A DNA stretch of 40,697 nucleotides, taken from the IMG/VR virus record IMGVR_UViG_3300018891_000032, positions 1 through 40,697 of that record; one strand, given 5' to 3'. The notes under the pieces were generated by a model, which worked only from the letters and a program-made list of their open reading frames with translations, had not been told where the DNA came from and made no database searches. A program made the translations under genes and the position numbers. This document shows positions 22,593-31,157 of this stretch, one piece after another (the stretch's first letter is position 1; every line of letters begins with the position of its first letter). The DNA comes from a virus.

Positions 22593-24503
22593 TTGGATAC
22601 GTTGCGCGATTTGGTGGTACGGATTGATTTTGGTGACACGGATTTGCAAACGCTGATCCGCACAGATCGAATGATAAACGAGATAGAGGACTCCTTGCGA
22701 GACATGGGGCACGAAATCAACGAAACGTCGTTGGAATTTGAGTTGCTACGCAGGGCCGCAGAGCGCGCGCTGGAAAAGGTTCAACAAGAAGCGTTTATTG
22801 CCTCTGCATTCATCGACAACTTGGGCGATCAGGCGAGTTGGGCGACATTAAAGACGACGGCGCTAGGAGCCGCGTTGTTTGGCGTCATGACTATGGCAGT
22901 CGCCGCCTCCGGACCGACGCTGGCCGCCATCGGTGCGCTGGGCGCATCGTTCCTTGCGGCAGGGGCGGGTGCTGCTGCGTTCGGCGCAGTTGCCATTGGT
23001 GCGCTGGCGCAGGTGTTTGAAACGGCCAAGGAGATCGAAAAGCTGGAAGAAAAGGCGGCCAACGCAAAGACGACGAAGGATCGGGCCGCCGCGCTGAAAG
23101 AATTGGCCGGTGTGTACGCAGGCATCAGCGAGGAACAGAGGGCCGCGCTGCAAAGCCTGCAATCGTTCAAGGACTTCTGGCGCGGGTTCGTCAAAGGATT
23201 TGAAAAGCCGGTTTTCAAAATGTTCACCTACGGGCTGAAAGGCGTGCAAACACTCCTGACCAAGCTGGAACCAACCATTTCCGGCGTCGCTGACCTGTTT
23301 GGGAACCTAGCCCGGAGTTTCAGCGAAAAAATGGAGGGGTATGGCGCGTTCAAGTTCTTCAAGTGGCTGGAAGCAAACGCGGTGGACAGTCTGAAAAACC
23401 TTATGGCCACGTTCGGTAATTTCGGGGCCGGATTCCTCAACCTGCTGCATGCGTTCGATCCGATCATGGACGACGTGGAAAAAGGCTTCCTGGGCATGAG
23501 TGAGGGGTTTAAGAAGTGGACCGACGGCCTTGGCAAAAACAAGTCATTCCAAAGTTTCATCGAGTATGCAAAGGCCAACGGTCCGGTGTTCATGGATGTA
23601 CTGGCGAATCTGGCGACGATTGCGGGCATGTTGATTAAGGAATTAGCGCCAATCGGAACAGTGGTGCTGGACGGCTTCAAAGCGACAACGGGCTTCATCA
23701 TCGACAATTGGGGCGCGGTCAAGGATACCGTTCTTGCTGCGGGCGCTGCCGTCGGTGCGTTCGTGGTGGCAATCAAGGGGCTGCAGGTCGTTACAACTAT
23801 TGCCGCGTTGTTAAAGGCGTGGAGAGCGGGCACAGTGGCCGTCACGCTGGCACAGTTGGCGTTGAACGGCGCAATGTGGGCCAATCCTCTCACATGGGTT
23901 GCGGCAGGTATTGCCGTCGTCGTTGCTGCCGGTGTCCTTCTGTACCGCAATTGGGATACCGTCAAGGCAAAGGCAATCGAGTTGTGGGGCGCGTTGAAGG
24001 AGAAATTCGCCGCGATCAAAGACGCCACCATGACCGCCATGCAACCGGTGTTTGACTTCTTTGGGCGGTTGGGTGACAAGTGGAACGCATTCAAAGAATC
24101 GGTCATGTCATTCAAGATGCCGAGTTTCGGCCTGCCGAAGTGGTTGGGCGGAAACGGGCTGATTCAGCCGGACGGATCACACGCAAGCGGGCTGGCCGAG
24201 GTCAAAAAGGATGGATATATTGCGGAGTTGCACAAGGGCGAAAGTGTCCTGACCGCGAGGCAATCCAACGCATTGCGGCAGGCGGGCGTCTTGGGGGAAA
24301 ATGCCGGGAAGCCGACAATTGACCTGAGCAGGGCCGCAGCCGCGCCGAGTGCAACGACCAAGGTTACGACGGTTGCGCCGAGCATTGCCATTCACATCCA
24401 CAACGGCGAGGGCGGTCAGAAGTTGGATGAAAAGAAAATTGCCGAACACGTTCGGCGCGAAATCGGTACGCTTTTCGAGCAATTGGCCATCGAGTTTGGC
24501 TGA
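22593..24503 (+). CDS. Tail tape measure protein
   Basis: A 636-aa tail-length ruler. N-terminal coiled-coil region, hydrophobic stretches at about 88-140 and 375-450, and a C-terminal GSHASGLAEVKKDGYIAELH segment ending in GESVLTARQ, which is typical of tape measure ends. TTG 22593 is preceded by GGGGGTGAAGG. Moderate length implies a fairly short tail. Confidence 0.92.
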   Translation: MDTLRDLVVRIDFGDTDLQTLIRTDRMINEIEDSLRDMGHEINETSLEFELLRRAAERALEKVQQEAFIASAFIDNLGDQASWATLKTTALGAALFGVMTMAVAASGPTLAAIGALGASFLAAGAGAAAFGAVAIGALAQVFETAKEIEKLEEKAANAKTTKDRAAALKELAGVYAGISEEQRAALQSLQSFKDFWRGFVKGFEKPVFKMFTYGLKGVQTLLTKLEPTISGVADLFGNLARSFSEKMEGYGAFKFFKWLEANAVDSLKNLMATFGNFGAGFLNLLHAFDPIMDDVEKGFLGMSEGFKKWTDGLGKNKSFQSFIEYAKANGPVFMDVLANLATIAGMLIKELAPIGTVVLDGFKATTGFIIDNWGAVKDTVLAAGAAVGAFVVAIKGLQVVTTIAALLKAWRAGTVAVTLAQLALNGAMWANPLTWVAAGIAVVVAAGVLLYRNWDTVKAKAIELWGALKEKFAAIKDATMTAMQPVFDFFGRLGDKWNAFKESVMSFKMPSFGLPKWLGGNGLIQPDGSHASGLAEVKKDGYIAELHKGESVLTARQSNALRQAGVLGENAGKPTIDLSRAAAAPSATTKVTTVAPSIAIHIHNGEGGQKLDEKKIAEHVRREIGTLFEQLAIEFG

Positions 24504-24518
24504 TAGGAGGTGGAGGGC

Positions 24519-25004
24519 ATGGCGTTATTGGGCGGGGTCCTGCTCAATGTCGTGTATGCGGACAAACCCGACCGGCAGACAACCGTTTCGCAGCATCCGA
24601 TTGAGGACGGAAACAGCGTCGCGGATCATGTGGAGAGAAAGCCGCTAGTGTTGAGCATTAGCGGCGTTGTCACCGGGCCGGATGCCGCAAGCAGACTGAC
24701 AAAGCTGGAAGATATGCAAAAAAAGGGGCAACTGCTCACATACACCAACCGCGTCCGATACGACAACATGGTCATTGAAAGTTTTGGCACAGAACATGGC
24801 AAGGAAGTGGCCAACGGATTTCTATTTTCAATGACATTGGTTCGCGTGCGGATCATGCAGTCGTCGCCGGTGAAGGGCATGGCGTTGCCGCAGCGCGTTC
24901 AATCCAAGCCGGTGACAAACAAAGGGCGGCAGCAAACAAAGAAAGGGCCGCCTTCTCCCATGGAGCGTCGAGCGGCATTCCTGCGAAATAAAGGGTTAGA
25001 GTGA
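24519..25004 (+). CDS. Dit-like distal tail/baseplate protein
   Basis: A 161-aa protein. The HPIEDGNSVADHVERKPLVL segment followed by SISGVVTG resembles the N-terminal domain of Dit-like baseplate proteins. It would attach the baseplate to the tube. ATG 24519 has AGGAGGTGG 6 nt upstream; a GTG at 24510 is inside that site. First gene after the tape measure. Confidence 0.72.
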   Translation: MALLGGVLLNVVYADKPDRQTTVSQHPIEDGNSVADHVERKPLVLSISGVVTGPDAASRLTKLEDMQKKGQLLTYTNRVRYDNMVIESFGTEHGKEVANGFLFSMTLVRVRIMQSSPVKGMALPQRVQSKPVTNKGRQQTKKGPPSPMERRAAFLRNKGLE

Positions 25005-25014
25005 GGTGGCGGGC

Positions 25015-25338
25015 GTGGAGTACATAGAGATTGACGTGGAGGAAATCCCGTTTCGTTGTGAAATCGACTTGGCCGGAGAAATTTTCACGCTGGAATTTCA
25101 CTACAACCACGATTTCGATTTCTTCACCGTTGATATTGAGCGGGACGGCAACGTGCTTGTGTACGGCGAAAAATTGGTCATTGGAAGGCCGTTGTTTTCT
25201 TCCCTGACAGATTCCCGGCTGCCGAAAATGCAACTGATTCCAAAGGATTTGAGCGGTCAAGCAGCGCGTGTCGGATGGGACGAATTGGGCACAACCGTTT
25301 TCCTGATGGTGGAGCCGCCGGGAAGTGAATCCGCATGA
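25015..25338 (+). CDS. Baseplate plug-like protein
   Basis: A 107-aa beta-rich protein (EIDVEEIPFRCEIDLAG...TLEFHYNHDFDFFTVDI) similar in style to small baseplate plug proteins (Pam3 gp18/DUF6983 group). GTG 25015 has GAGGTGG 5 nt upstream; GTG 25006 in the same frame is an alternative. Its stop overlaps the next gene. Confidence 0.65.
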   Translation: MEYIEIDVEEIPFRCEIDLAGEIFTLEFHYNHDFDFFTVDIERDGNVLVYGEKLVIGRPLFSSLTDSRLPKMQLIPKDLSGQAARVGWDELGTTVFLMVEPPGSESA

Positions 25339-26174
25339 TAGGGGCATTGTACGGTCGGCAGATCGAATTGATTGCAGGCAACAAGCGATTCGTGAGCGGA
25401 TTGGGGAAAGAAGGGCCAACCATCCAGTTTGACATACCATTTGACGACGGGAAGGAGCCGAACGTGGCAACGATCACCGTCTACAACCTATCTGACCAAT
25501 CTATTCTTGCCATCAAGAAGGATACGCCCATTGTGCTGAATGCGGGCTACCAAGGCGACGTTGGCGCGTTGTTGCTTGGGTTCGTGGAGAAGGCGAAAAC
25601 CGAATGGCAAGGCGTTGACAAGGCGACAAAGATTCAAGTGGTGGACGGTAACGGGCAATGGCTGAGATTACCCGTCAAAAAGACGTACAAGCCCGGCATA
25701 ACCGGAAAAGCCATCCTCAACGACCTGCTGGCGCAATGCGGCCTGCACATCGGGGCGTTCAACCTTCCGAATGACCGAAAATACCTGGGCGGCAAAACGA
25801 TCAAGGCCACGCTATCCCAGGCCATTGCACAGGTGGCCGCTGATTGCGGAGCCAAAGCGCACGTCACGCGGGGGAAAATCTTTATTCGGCCAAAAAACGA
25901 GGGTCAGCCCATTGGTTTCGTGATTGACAAGGACCACGGCTTGATCGGAAGTCCGACGCCGATTGAGACAACGGAAACCATCAAGGTTCCTGACGCGAAG
26001 GACAAGAAGGTGACGCGCCAGGGCTGGAAGATTGTCACGTTGCTCAATCACCGGATCACAACGGACGCCATCGTGCAGATCAAGAGCAAGACGGCGAACG
26101 GACTTTTCCGCGTAGAAAAAGGCCGGCACGACGGCACATCATTCTACACGGAAATGGAGGTTTACCCGGTATGA
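25335..26174 (+). CDS. Baseplate hub protein (gpD/XkdQ-like)
   Basis: A 279-aa hub protein with an N-terminal beta domain (IQFDIPFDDGKEPNVATITV) and a middle GKAILNDLLAQCGLHIG segment typical of late control D-like hub proteins. It forms the channel above the spike. Overlaps both neighbours by 4 nt. Confidence 0.75.
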   Translation: MIGALYGRQIELIAGNKRFVSGLGKEGPTIQFDIPFDDGKEPNVATITVYNLSDQSILAIKKDTPIVLNAGYQGDVGALLLGFVEKAKTEWQGVDKATKIQVVDGNGQWLRLPVKKTYKPGITGKAILNDLLAQCGLHIGAFNLPNDRKYLGGKTIKATLSQAIAQVAADCGAKAHVTRGKIFIRPKNEGQPIGFVIDKDHGLIGSPTPIETTETIKVPDAKDKKVTRQGWKIVTLLNHRITTDAIVQIKSKTANGLFRVEKGRHDGTSFYTEMEVYPV

Positions 26175-26764
26175 AGGAACCGAAACAGTTTTTCCGAGAT
26201 TTCGCAAACAGCCTGATTTCCGGCATACACACTTCCGCCATTGGTCAGATCGAGGCATACGACGCGGAAAAGCTAATGGCCGACGTAAAGTTGTTGCCGG
26301 ACGGCGACTTGATTACTGCCGTTCCGGTGGCCGATTTACAGACGGGCAGGTACATCATTCGGACGCCGTACAAGCGCGGTGACTATGTACTGGTGTCATT
26401 CTGTATGCGAGACATTGACGGCATCCTGCATGGCGACAGCACGACGCCGACAGATCGGATGCTGGACGTGAATGACGCCGTTGTGGTATGTGGGATCAAC
26501 CTGTTTACCCGGCCACTTCCCAATCAGGTGGTGGACACGAATGACGGCGACAAAGTAACGCCGATCAATCCGGGTGACTTGCTGATTGCAACCAAGGACA
26601 TGAAGGACCGGATCGTATTGCCGGAAGAAGGCGGCATCAAAATGTACAGCGACCACGACAACGGCGTGGAGATCGTCGCCCCGATGGGTGTCACCATCCG
26701 AGCAGACAATCCAGCAGGGCGCGGCGTGCGGATTACCGGAAAACTGGGGGGTGAGTCGTGGTGA
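26171..26764 (+). CDS. Membrane-puncturing spike (Gp138 N-terminal family)
   Basis: A 197-aa protein with an OB-fold-type N-terminal domain (SAIGQIEAYDAEKLMADVKL...PYKRGDYVLVSFCMRDID) and a short C-terminal beta-helix-like tail (NGVEIVAPMGVTIRADNP). Fits the Gp138-type spike at the tip of the tube. Overlaps the hub gene by 4 nt and the wedge gene by 7 nt. Confidence 0.78.
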   Translation: MKEPKQFFRDFANSLISGIHTSAIGQIEAYDAEKLMADVKLLPDGDLITAVPVADLQTGRYIIRTPYKRGDYVLVSFCMRDIDGILHGDSTTPTDRMLDVNDAVVVCGINLFTRPLPNQVVDTNDGDKVTPINPGDLLIATKDMKDRIVLPEEGGIKMYSDHDNGVEIVAPMGVTIRADNPAGRGVRITGKLGGESW

Positions 26765-27114
26765 TTGATTTCAAAACAGACAGCACTGGCGACCTGGTGT
26801 TTGACGGACAAAACGACCTTGTGTTGGTTGAGGGCGACGATGAGTTAATGCAATGTGTGGCTGATATATTGACGACCAACCTGGGGGAATGGTTCCTCAA
26901 TCCTTCTGACCACGGATTCCCGCGTTATGAGGTTTTGGGTGATAAGTATGACCGAGAAGAAGTCACCGACCGATTGGTGGCCGCCATATTGCAGGAAAGC
27001 AGGATTGCGGCGGTCGAGGAAATCAACTGGGAATTTGACCGCAAAGAACGCAAATTGACCGGCACTTTCCGGGTGGTTAAGCGGGACGGCGAAGTGATCG
27101 AGGGGGGATTCTAA
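26758..27114 (+). CDS. Baseplate wedge protein (gp25/DUF2634-like)
   Basis: A 118-aa protein of the gp25/DUF2634 type: the MQCVADILTTNLGEWFLNPS segment and the EVTDRLVAAILQESRI helix are typical. It forms the inner baseplate ring around the hub and starts sheath polymerisation. GTG 26758 lies in the end of the spike gene, with GGGGGGTGA upstream. Confidence 0.85.
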   Translation: MVIDFKTDSTGDLVFDGQNDLVLVEGDDELMQCVADILTTNLGEWFLNPSDHGFPRYEVLGDKYDREEVTDRLVAAILQESRIAAVEEINWEFDRKERKLTGTFRVVKRDGEVIEGGF

Positions 27115-27115
27115 G

Positions 27116-28300
27116 GTGCTGACGTCGCAGGGGTTCAAGCGAAAGAGTTACGAGGAATTTTTGGCCGAAATGCAGGAACAGGCCCGCCAAGAGTTCGGGG
27201 CAAACGTCAATTTGTCCGACAGGTCAAAACTTGGCAAATTGATTAAGCTATGGGCATATGCCCGCGCCGAAGAAAACGAGCAGGCAGAAGCGGTTTACAA
27301 CGCCGGATTCATTGACACGGCGGAAGGGGTAAGCCTGGACCGAGAGGTTGCCAAAATGGGCATAAAGCGTCGCCAGGAGCGGAAGGCGACGGGGCAATTG
27401 ACGATTACGGTTGATCCGGGTGCGACGGTTCCGGCTGGATTCATGGCGGAGACAGCAGACGGCATAGCATTCAAGACTACCGATCCAGTAACGGATAGTG
27501 ACAACGACGGTGTTGTGTTGGCGAATATTGAAGCGGTGGAAGCCGGGGCGAGGGGTAACGTGCCTGCAAGTACCATCACCAAGATTACAACGCCGTTTGC
27601 TGGCGTGCTTTCCGTAACCAACGCCGGACCGACAGAAAACGGGCAAGACAAGGAATCCGATGAGCAACTGCGGAAAAGGGCGTTACAGCAAGGGGCGAAA
27701 GACGGAGTGCCGACAGGCGACGGCATCCGGGCAACCATTTTGAAAGACGTGCCGGAGGTAAGGGCGGCAATCGTGGCAGAGAATGATGGCGACGAGCCGG
27801 ACGCCGACGGAAGGCCGCCGCATTCAATCGAAGTGATTGTGCTTGGCGGTCAACCGACAGACATTGCCAAGGCTATCCTGCGGGCAAAGGCGGCAGGCAT
27901 CCGGGCATACGGTTCAACGGTTGTCGTGGTTCAAGACGCAAGCGGCAACGATCAAACCATCGGGTTCAGTTATGCCGAACAGGTAGACGTTTGGGTGAAG
28001 GTGGATATTCGCACAAACAGCTTGTACCCGGCAAACGGGGCCGCGCTGATCCGGCAGGAAATTGTGGAATACATCGGCGGGCAGGATGCAAGCGGAAACT
28101 TCCACGACGGTCTTGGCATGGGCGAGGACGTTATCCATGCCCACCTTGTCGCGCTGGCGAAGCTGACCGCGCCGGGCGTAGTGGATGCAACGGCGACGAT
28201 TTCGACGAATGGAACCGACTATACCGCCGCAAACGTCGCCATTGATCCCAAAAAGGTGGCACAAACCAACGTAGGGAAAGTGGTGGTCAACCTTGTCTGA
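27116..28300 (+). CDS. Baseplate J-like wedge protein
   Basis: A 394-aa baseplate J family protein. Typical blocks include GVSLDREVAKMGIKRRQERKA, then the beta-rich VPAGFMAETADGIAFKT, and the ESDEQLRKRALQQGAKDG helix. Forms the wedge that triggers sheath contraction. GTG 27116 follows GGATTCTAAG; the gene order wedge, J, I is standard. Confidence 0.92.
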   Translation: MLTSQGFKRKSYEEFLAEMQEQARQEFGANVNLSDRSKLGKLIKLWAYARAEENEQAEAVYNAGFIDTAEGVSLDREVAKMGIKRRQERKATGQLTITVDPGATVPAGFMAETADGIAFKTTDPVTDSDNDGVVLANIEAVEAGARGNVPASTITKITTPFAGVLSVTNAGPTENGQDKESDEQLRKRALQQGAKDGVPTGDGIRATILKDVPEVRAAIVAENDGDEPDADGRPPHSIEVIVLGGQPTDIAKAILRAKAAGIRAYGSTVVVVQDASGNDQTIGFSYAEQVDVWVKVDIRTNSLYPANGAALIRQEIVEYIGGQDASGNFHDGLGMGEDVIHAHLVALAKLTAPGVVDATATISTNGTDYTAANVAIDPKKVAQTNVGKVVVNLV

Positions 28301-28925
28301 TGTACTGCAAAAGTTCCAGAAAAGATTGACCGACAATTTTAATAAACATCCCAATTCAAACGCAAGCAAACTGCTGAGCATTGCGGCCAAGCACATCCAA
28401 GAGAACATTGACCTGCTGAACAAAATTGCGGAATGGCGGGACGTTGACAAGGCAGAAGGTGTCGCGTTGGATCGGCACGGGCGCAACGTGGGGCAGGAGC
28501 GCGGTCAAGCATCGGACGAGGTTTTCCGTATCCTCATCAAGTCTAAGGTGCTACGGAATTTTTCCAACGGGTCCATTGACACCATCATTGAGTTTCTGGC
28601 GTTCATCCTGCAAATTGAACCATCGAAAGTGAAGGTGCGGGAGTTATGGGGAGAAGGGACGCACGCGGCAATCCATGTGGACGTTCCCGCCGGAGAAATT
28701 GCCAAGACCGGCCTGTCACTCAATCAGTTTGGACGCCTTGTCAATGCGGTAACAGCCGCAGGTGTGAGGGCCGAAGTCTTGTTTGCCGGAACATTCGCCT
28801 TTTCGTCCAACTACACGCAGGAGGAAATTGATCCCGCAACGGGATTTGCAAGTCTGGACGGCAGGCAGGGCGGTACGCTGGGGTACACATATGATCCTGA
28901 GCATGACGTGGAATTGCCAATTTAA
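28293..28925 (+). CDS. Baseplate/tail protein (P2 I-like, DUF2612/DUF2313 type)
   Basis: A 210-aa protein with DKAEGVALDRHGRNVGQERG followed by DEVFRILIKSKVLRN, a signature of this baseplate family. It links wedge J to the fibres. TTG 28293 overlaps the J stop by 8 nt; GTGGTGG lies upstream. Confidence 0.8.
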   Translation: MSDVLQKFQKRLTDNFNKHPNSNASKLLSIAAKHIQENIDLLNKIAEWRDVDKAEGVALDRHGRNVGQERGQASDEVFRILIKSKVLRNFSNGSIDTIIEFLAFILQIEPSKVKVRELWGEGTHAAIHVDVPAGEIAKTGLSLNQFGRLVNAVTAAGVRAEVLFAGTFAFSSNYTQEEIDPATGFASLDGRQGGTLGYTYDPEHDVELPI

Positions 28926-28939
28926 CGGGGGTGTAAATC

Positions 28940-30106
28940 ATGCCATTCAACTTCAAACTGCCGCAATGGAACAAAAGTGAGCCTGATCCGCCGCAATCGA
29001 AAATGGACGCCGGGTTTGGGCCGGGAGAAAAGCCGTCGGCCTCTCTTTTCAACTGGTTTTTCAATCTGGTTGCCATCGCGCTTTCTGAGATCAAAAACAA
29101 CGGCGAAACAACGACAGGGGCCCAAGCCAAGGTAGACGCACATGCCAACAACACAAGCATACACGTCACACCAGCAGACAAAACCCGGTGGGACGCGGCG
29201 GCTAATGCAAACCCGGTCATGTTTGCAAATGTGAGCGTCAAAACGTCCACCGGTGCACAAAAAGGAAACAACCTTGCGGCAGATCAATCAGCAGACACAT
29301 TGAACATTCAAGAAGGGTCAGCCATCATTATCACGCCGAACGACGCGACAGACACCATGACAATCGCCGTCGATACCACACAATTCGCATCTGCGGCACA
29401 CGTCGGGTCCGGGGGAGCGGCACACGCGGTGGCCACTCAAACTGCGGCGGGTTTCATGAGTTCTGCCGACAAGACCAAGTTGGACGGCATTCAAGCAGGC
29501 GCAGAAGTGAATCAAAACGCGTTTACGATGGTCGCCGTAAAGAACAACGCCGGAACATCGAAGGGTAGTGTCGCCGCAGACTCCAAGCAGGATACAGCGA
29601 CACTCAGGGAAGGTACAGCTATCATCATAACCCCTGATTCTGCAACGGATGAAATTACGATTTCCGTTGATGCGGCGCAATTCGCATCTGCGGCACACGT
29701 CGGGTCCGGGGGAGCGGCACACGCGGTGGCGACGCATTCCGCCGCCGGGTTCATGAGTTCCACTGACAAGACGAAGTTGGACGGCATCCAGGCGGGGGCG
29801 ACCGTGAATAAAATTGCAGTCGGAACTTACACAGGCGTTCATGTGACCAGTGGAACGTACCATGAGCAGATTATTACCGTTGGATTCACGCCAATATTTG
29901 TAATGGTTCATACCAAAGATAGCTACAGATGGGATGGTGATGGGGTCAACGGCGATCAATCAGCCGCTTTTTGTATTACAGGGGAAAGAACGGCGAATGG
30001 TGACACAATTCTGGAAATCGTTACGAATGGTTTTCGTGTCGGGTCAAACTATTCGAGTGACTGGAAACGAAATGGGACAGTTTATTCGTATATCGCAATC
30101 GGATAA
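28940..30106 (+). CDS. Tail fibre protein with internal repeats
   Basis: A 388-aa host-recognition fibre. Residues about 95-290 contain two ~99-residue repeats, each with an AHVGSGGAAHAVAT motif and an AAGFMSS-DKTKLDGIQAGA motif, which is common in phage fibre shafts. The C-terminal ~100 residues differ and are probably the receptor-binding tip (FVMVHTKDSYRWDGDGVNGD). GGGGGTG ribosome site. Confidence 0.85.
   Translation: MPFNFKLPQWNKSEPDPPQSKMDAGFGPGEKPSASLFNWFFNLVAIALSEIKNNGETTTGAQAKVDAHANNTSIHVTPADKTRWDAAANANPVMFANVSVKTSTGAQKGNNLAADQSADTLNIQEGSAIIITPNDATDTMTIAVDTTQFASAAHVGSGGAAHAVATQTAAGFMSSADKTKLDGIQAGAEVNQNAFTMVAVKNNAGTSKGSVAADSKQDTATLREGTAIIITPDSATDEITISVDAAQFASAAHVGSGGAAHAVATHSAAGFMSSTDKTKLDGIQAGATVNKIAVGTYTGVHVTSGTYHEQIITVGFTPIFVMVHTKDSYRWDGDGVNGDQSAAFCITGERTANGDTILEIVTNGFRVGSNYSSDWKRNGTVYSYIAIG
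29381..29433 (+). repeat. 53-bp repeat in the fibre gene, copy 1
   Basis: Perfectly repeated at 29678-29730, 297 bp (99 codons) downstream in the same frame. The exact DNA match, beyond protein need, suggests a recent duplication or gene conversion and allows fibre length change by recombination. Confidence 0.85.
29678..29730 (+). repeat. 53-bp repeat in the fibre gene, copy 2
   Basis: Identical to 29381-29433. The sequence around it differs more, so the core motif is conserved by recent exchange. Confidence 0.85.
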
Positions 30107-30120
30107 AGGAGGTACTTAAT

Positions 30121-30540
30121 ATGTTGTTGCTTTTTAAAAAAGACGGCACATTGGTAAACGACAGACAAACATCAAGTTTGTTCCCGGAAGGCAGACCACT
30201 AACGGAGAATGAGAAGTTGATGGTAGACGCGGGGGAATTGATAGAGTACCGGTTCAATTCTTTTGAGAATCGGGAATTTACAAGAAAAATCAGCGGGGCC
30301 GAAAATGTACGGGCGATTTTTGACGAAAACATGCATGTTGTGGATTTGGAGATAACGGAGAGCCAGCCAGAACCACCTATACCGGACAAGTTGACTGTCT
30401 TGGAAACCGAACTTCAAGCGCTGAAAGAAGAAAACACCAAGCTGAAAACGGAAAACGATGCCCTGAAACAGCGCGACTCGGCGCTGCAAGATGACGTCTT
30501 GTTCATCATGGAAACCCTGGCCGGCAACGGCTTGGCGTAA
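30121..30540 (+). CDS. Fibre-adjacent coiled-coil protein
   Basis: A 139-aa protein. A beta-like N-terminal domain (about 1-80) is followed by a coiled coil (about 92-125, LETELQALKEENTKLKTEN). AAAGGAGG ribosome site. Position after the fibre gene suggests a fibre assembly chaperone or accessory fibre part (inference). Confidence 0.65.
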   Translation: MLLLFKKDGTLVNDRQTSSLFPEGRPLTENEKLMVDAGELIEYRFNSFENREFTRKISGAENVRAIFDENMHVVDLEITESQPEPPIPDKLTVLETELQALKEENTKLKTENDALKQRDSALQDDVLFIMETLAGNGLA

Positions 30541-30559
30541 TCGATAGGAGGAATGCGGA

Positions 30560-30820
30560 ATGGCAGAAACACTTCGACAGCGGATGGCGCGCGGGTACGC
30601 CTTTCAAATATATGTAGACGGCACAAAGCGGTTCTCAGATGTCAATGCTACGTACCACGAAGAGATCAAGCAGTACGCTGCAGACAACTTCACGATCGAA
30701 CCGTACGCGCCTCCCGAGAATCGTACTATACAACTGGATAAGGCATGGGCAAACAGCTGGATCAACCAATTGGAGTATGACCAGACTGTAGCGAAGATCG
30801 GCCCGTATCCGACCACATAG
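30560..30820 (+). CDS. Small protein at the end of the tail operon
   Basis: An 86-aa protein (MAETLRQRMARGYAFQIY...) with a strong TAGGAGGAA ribosome site. No recognised domain. It is the last gene before two hairpin terminators. Function unknown; XkdX-like position. Confidence 0.6.
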   Translation: MAETLRQRMARGYAFQIYVDGTKRFSDVNATYHEEIKQYAADNFTIEPYAPPENRTIQLDKAWANSWINQLEYDQTVAKIGPYPTT

Positions 30821-30854
30821 CGCTCTTTCTCAAAAATGAGAGAGGGCGTTTTTT
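30821..30854 (+). terminator. Intrinsic terminator ending the tail operon
   Basis: CGCTCTTTCTCA-AAAA-TGAGAGAGGGCG stem (some G-U pairs) followed by six T. Confidence 0.85.
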
Positions 30855-30901
30855 CATAGAGAGTTGCGTCTCCCCTTTTTATGACAGCACGACAGAAGCC
30901 C

Positions 30902-30929
30902 GCCCCGAGCCGATCGGGGCTTTAATTTT
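30902..30929 (+). terminator. Hairpin upstream of the lysis genes
   Basis: GCCCCGA-GCCGA-TCGGGGC stem then TTTAATTTT. A second stop for tail read-through, or an attenuator before the lysis genes. Confidence 0.65.
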
Positions 30930-30957
30930 GCCCTGAAGGCGAGGAGGAAGAGAGCAC

Positions 30958-31152
30958 ATGGAAGAAACAATCTGGAACACATTAATTCAGCAAGGGCCGT
31001 TTGCAGCTCTTTTCGTTTGGCTTCTGTTTACCACAAAGAAAGAAGCACGCGAACGGGAACAGCGTTTGCAAGACATTCTGGAAAAGTTTTCGGAAAAGTA
31101 CGATCTGGTCATTGAACGGCTTGATCGCATGGAAGATCAACTGCGGGGGTGA
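30958..31152 (+). CDS. BhlA/UviB-type holin-like protein
   Basis: A 64-aa protein with one hydrophobic segment (about 11-27, GPFAALFVWLLF) followed by a charged amphipathic helix and coiled coil (REQRLQDILEKFSEKYDLVI). This is the BhlA/UviB layout. It would permeabilise the membrane to let the amidase out. Ends 5 nt before the amidase start. Confidence 0.82.
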   Translation: MEETIWNTLIQQGPFAALFVWLLFTTKKEAREREQRLQDILEKFSEKYDLVIERLDRMEDQLRG

Positions 31153-31157
31153 GAAAA

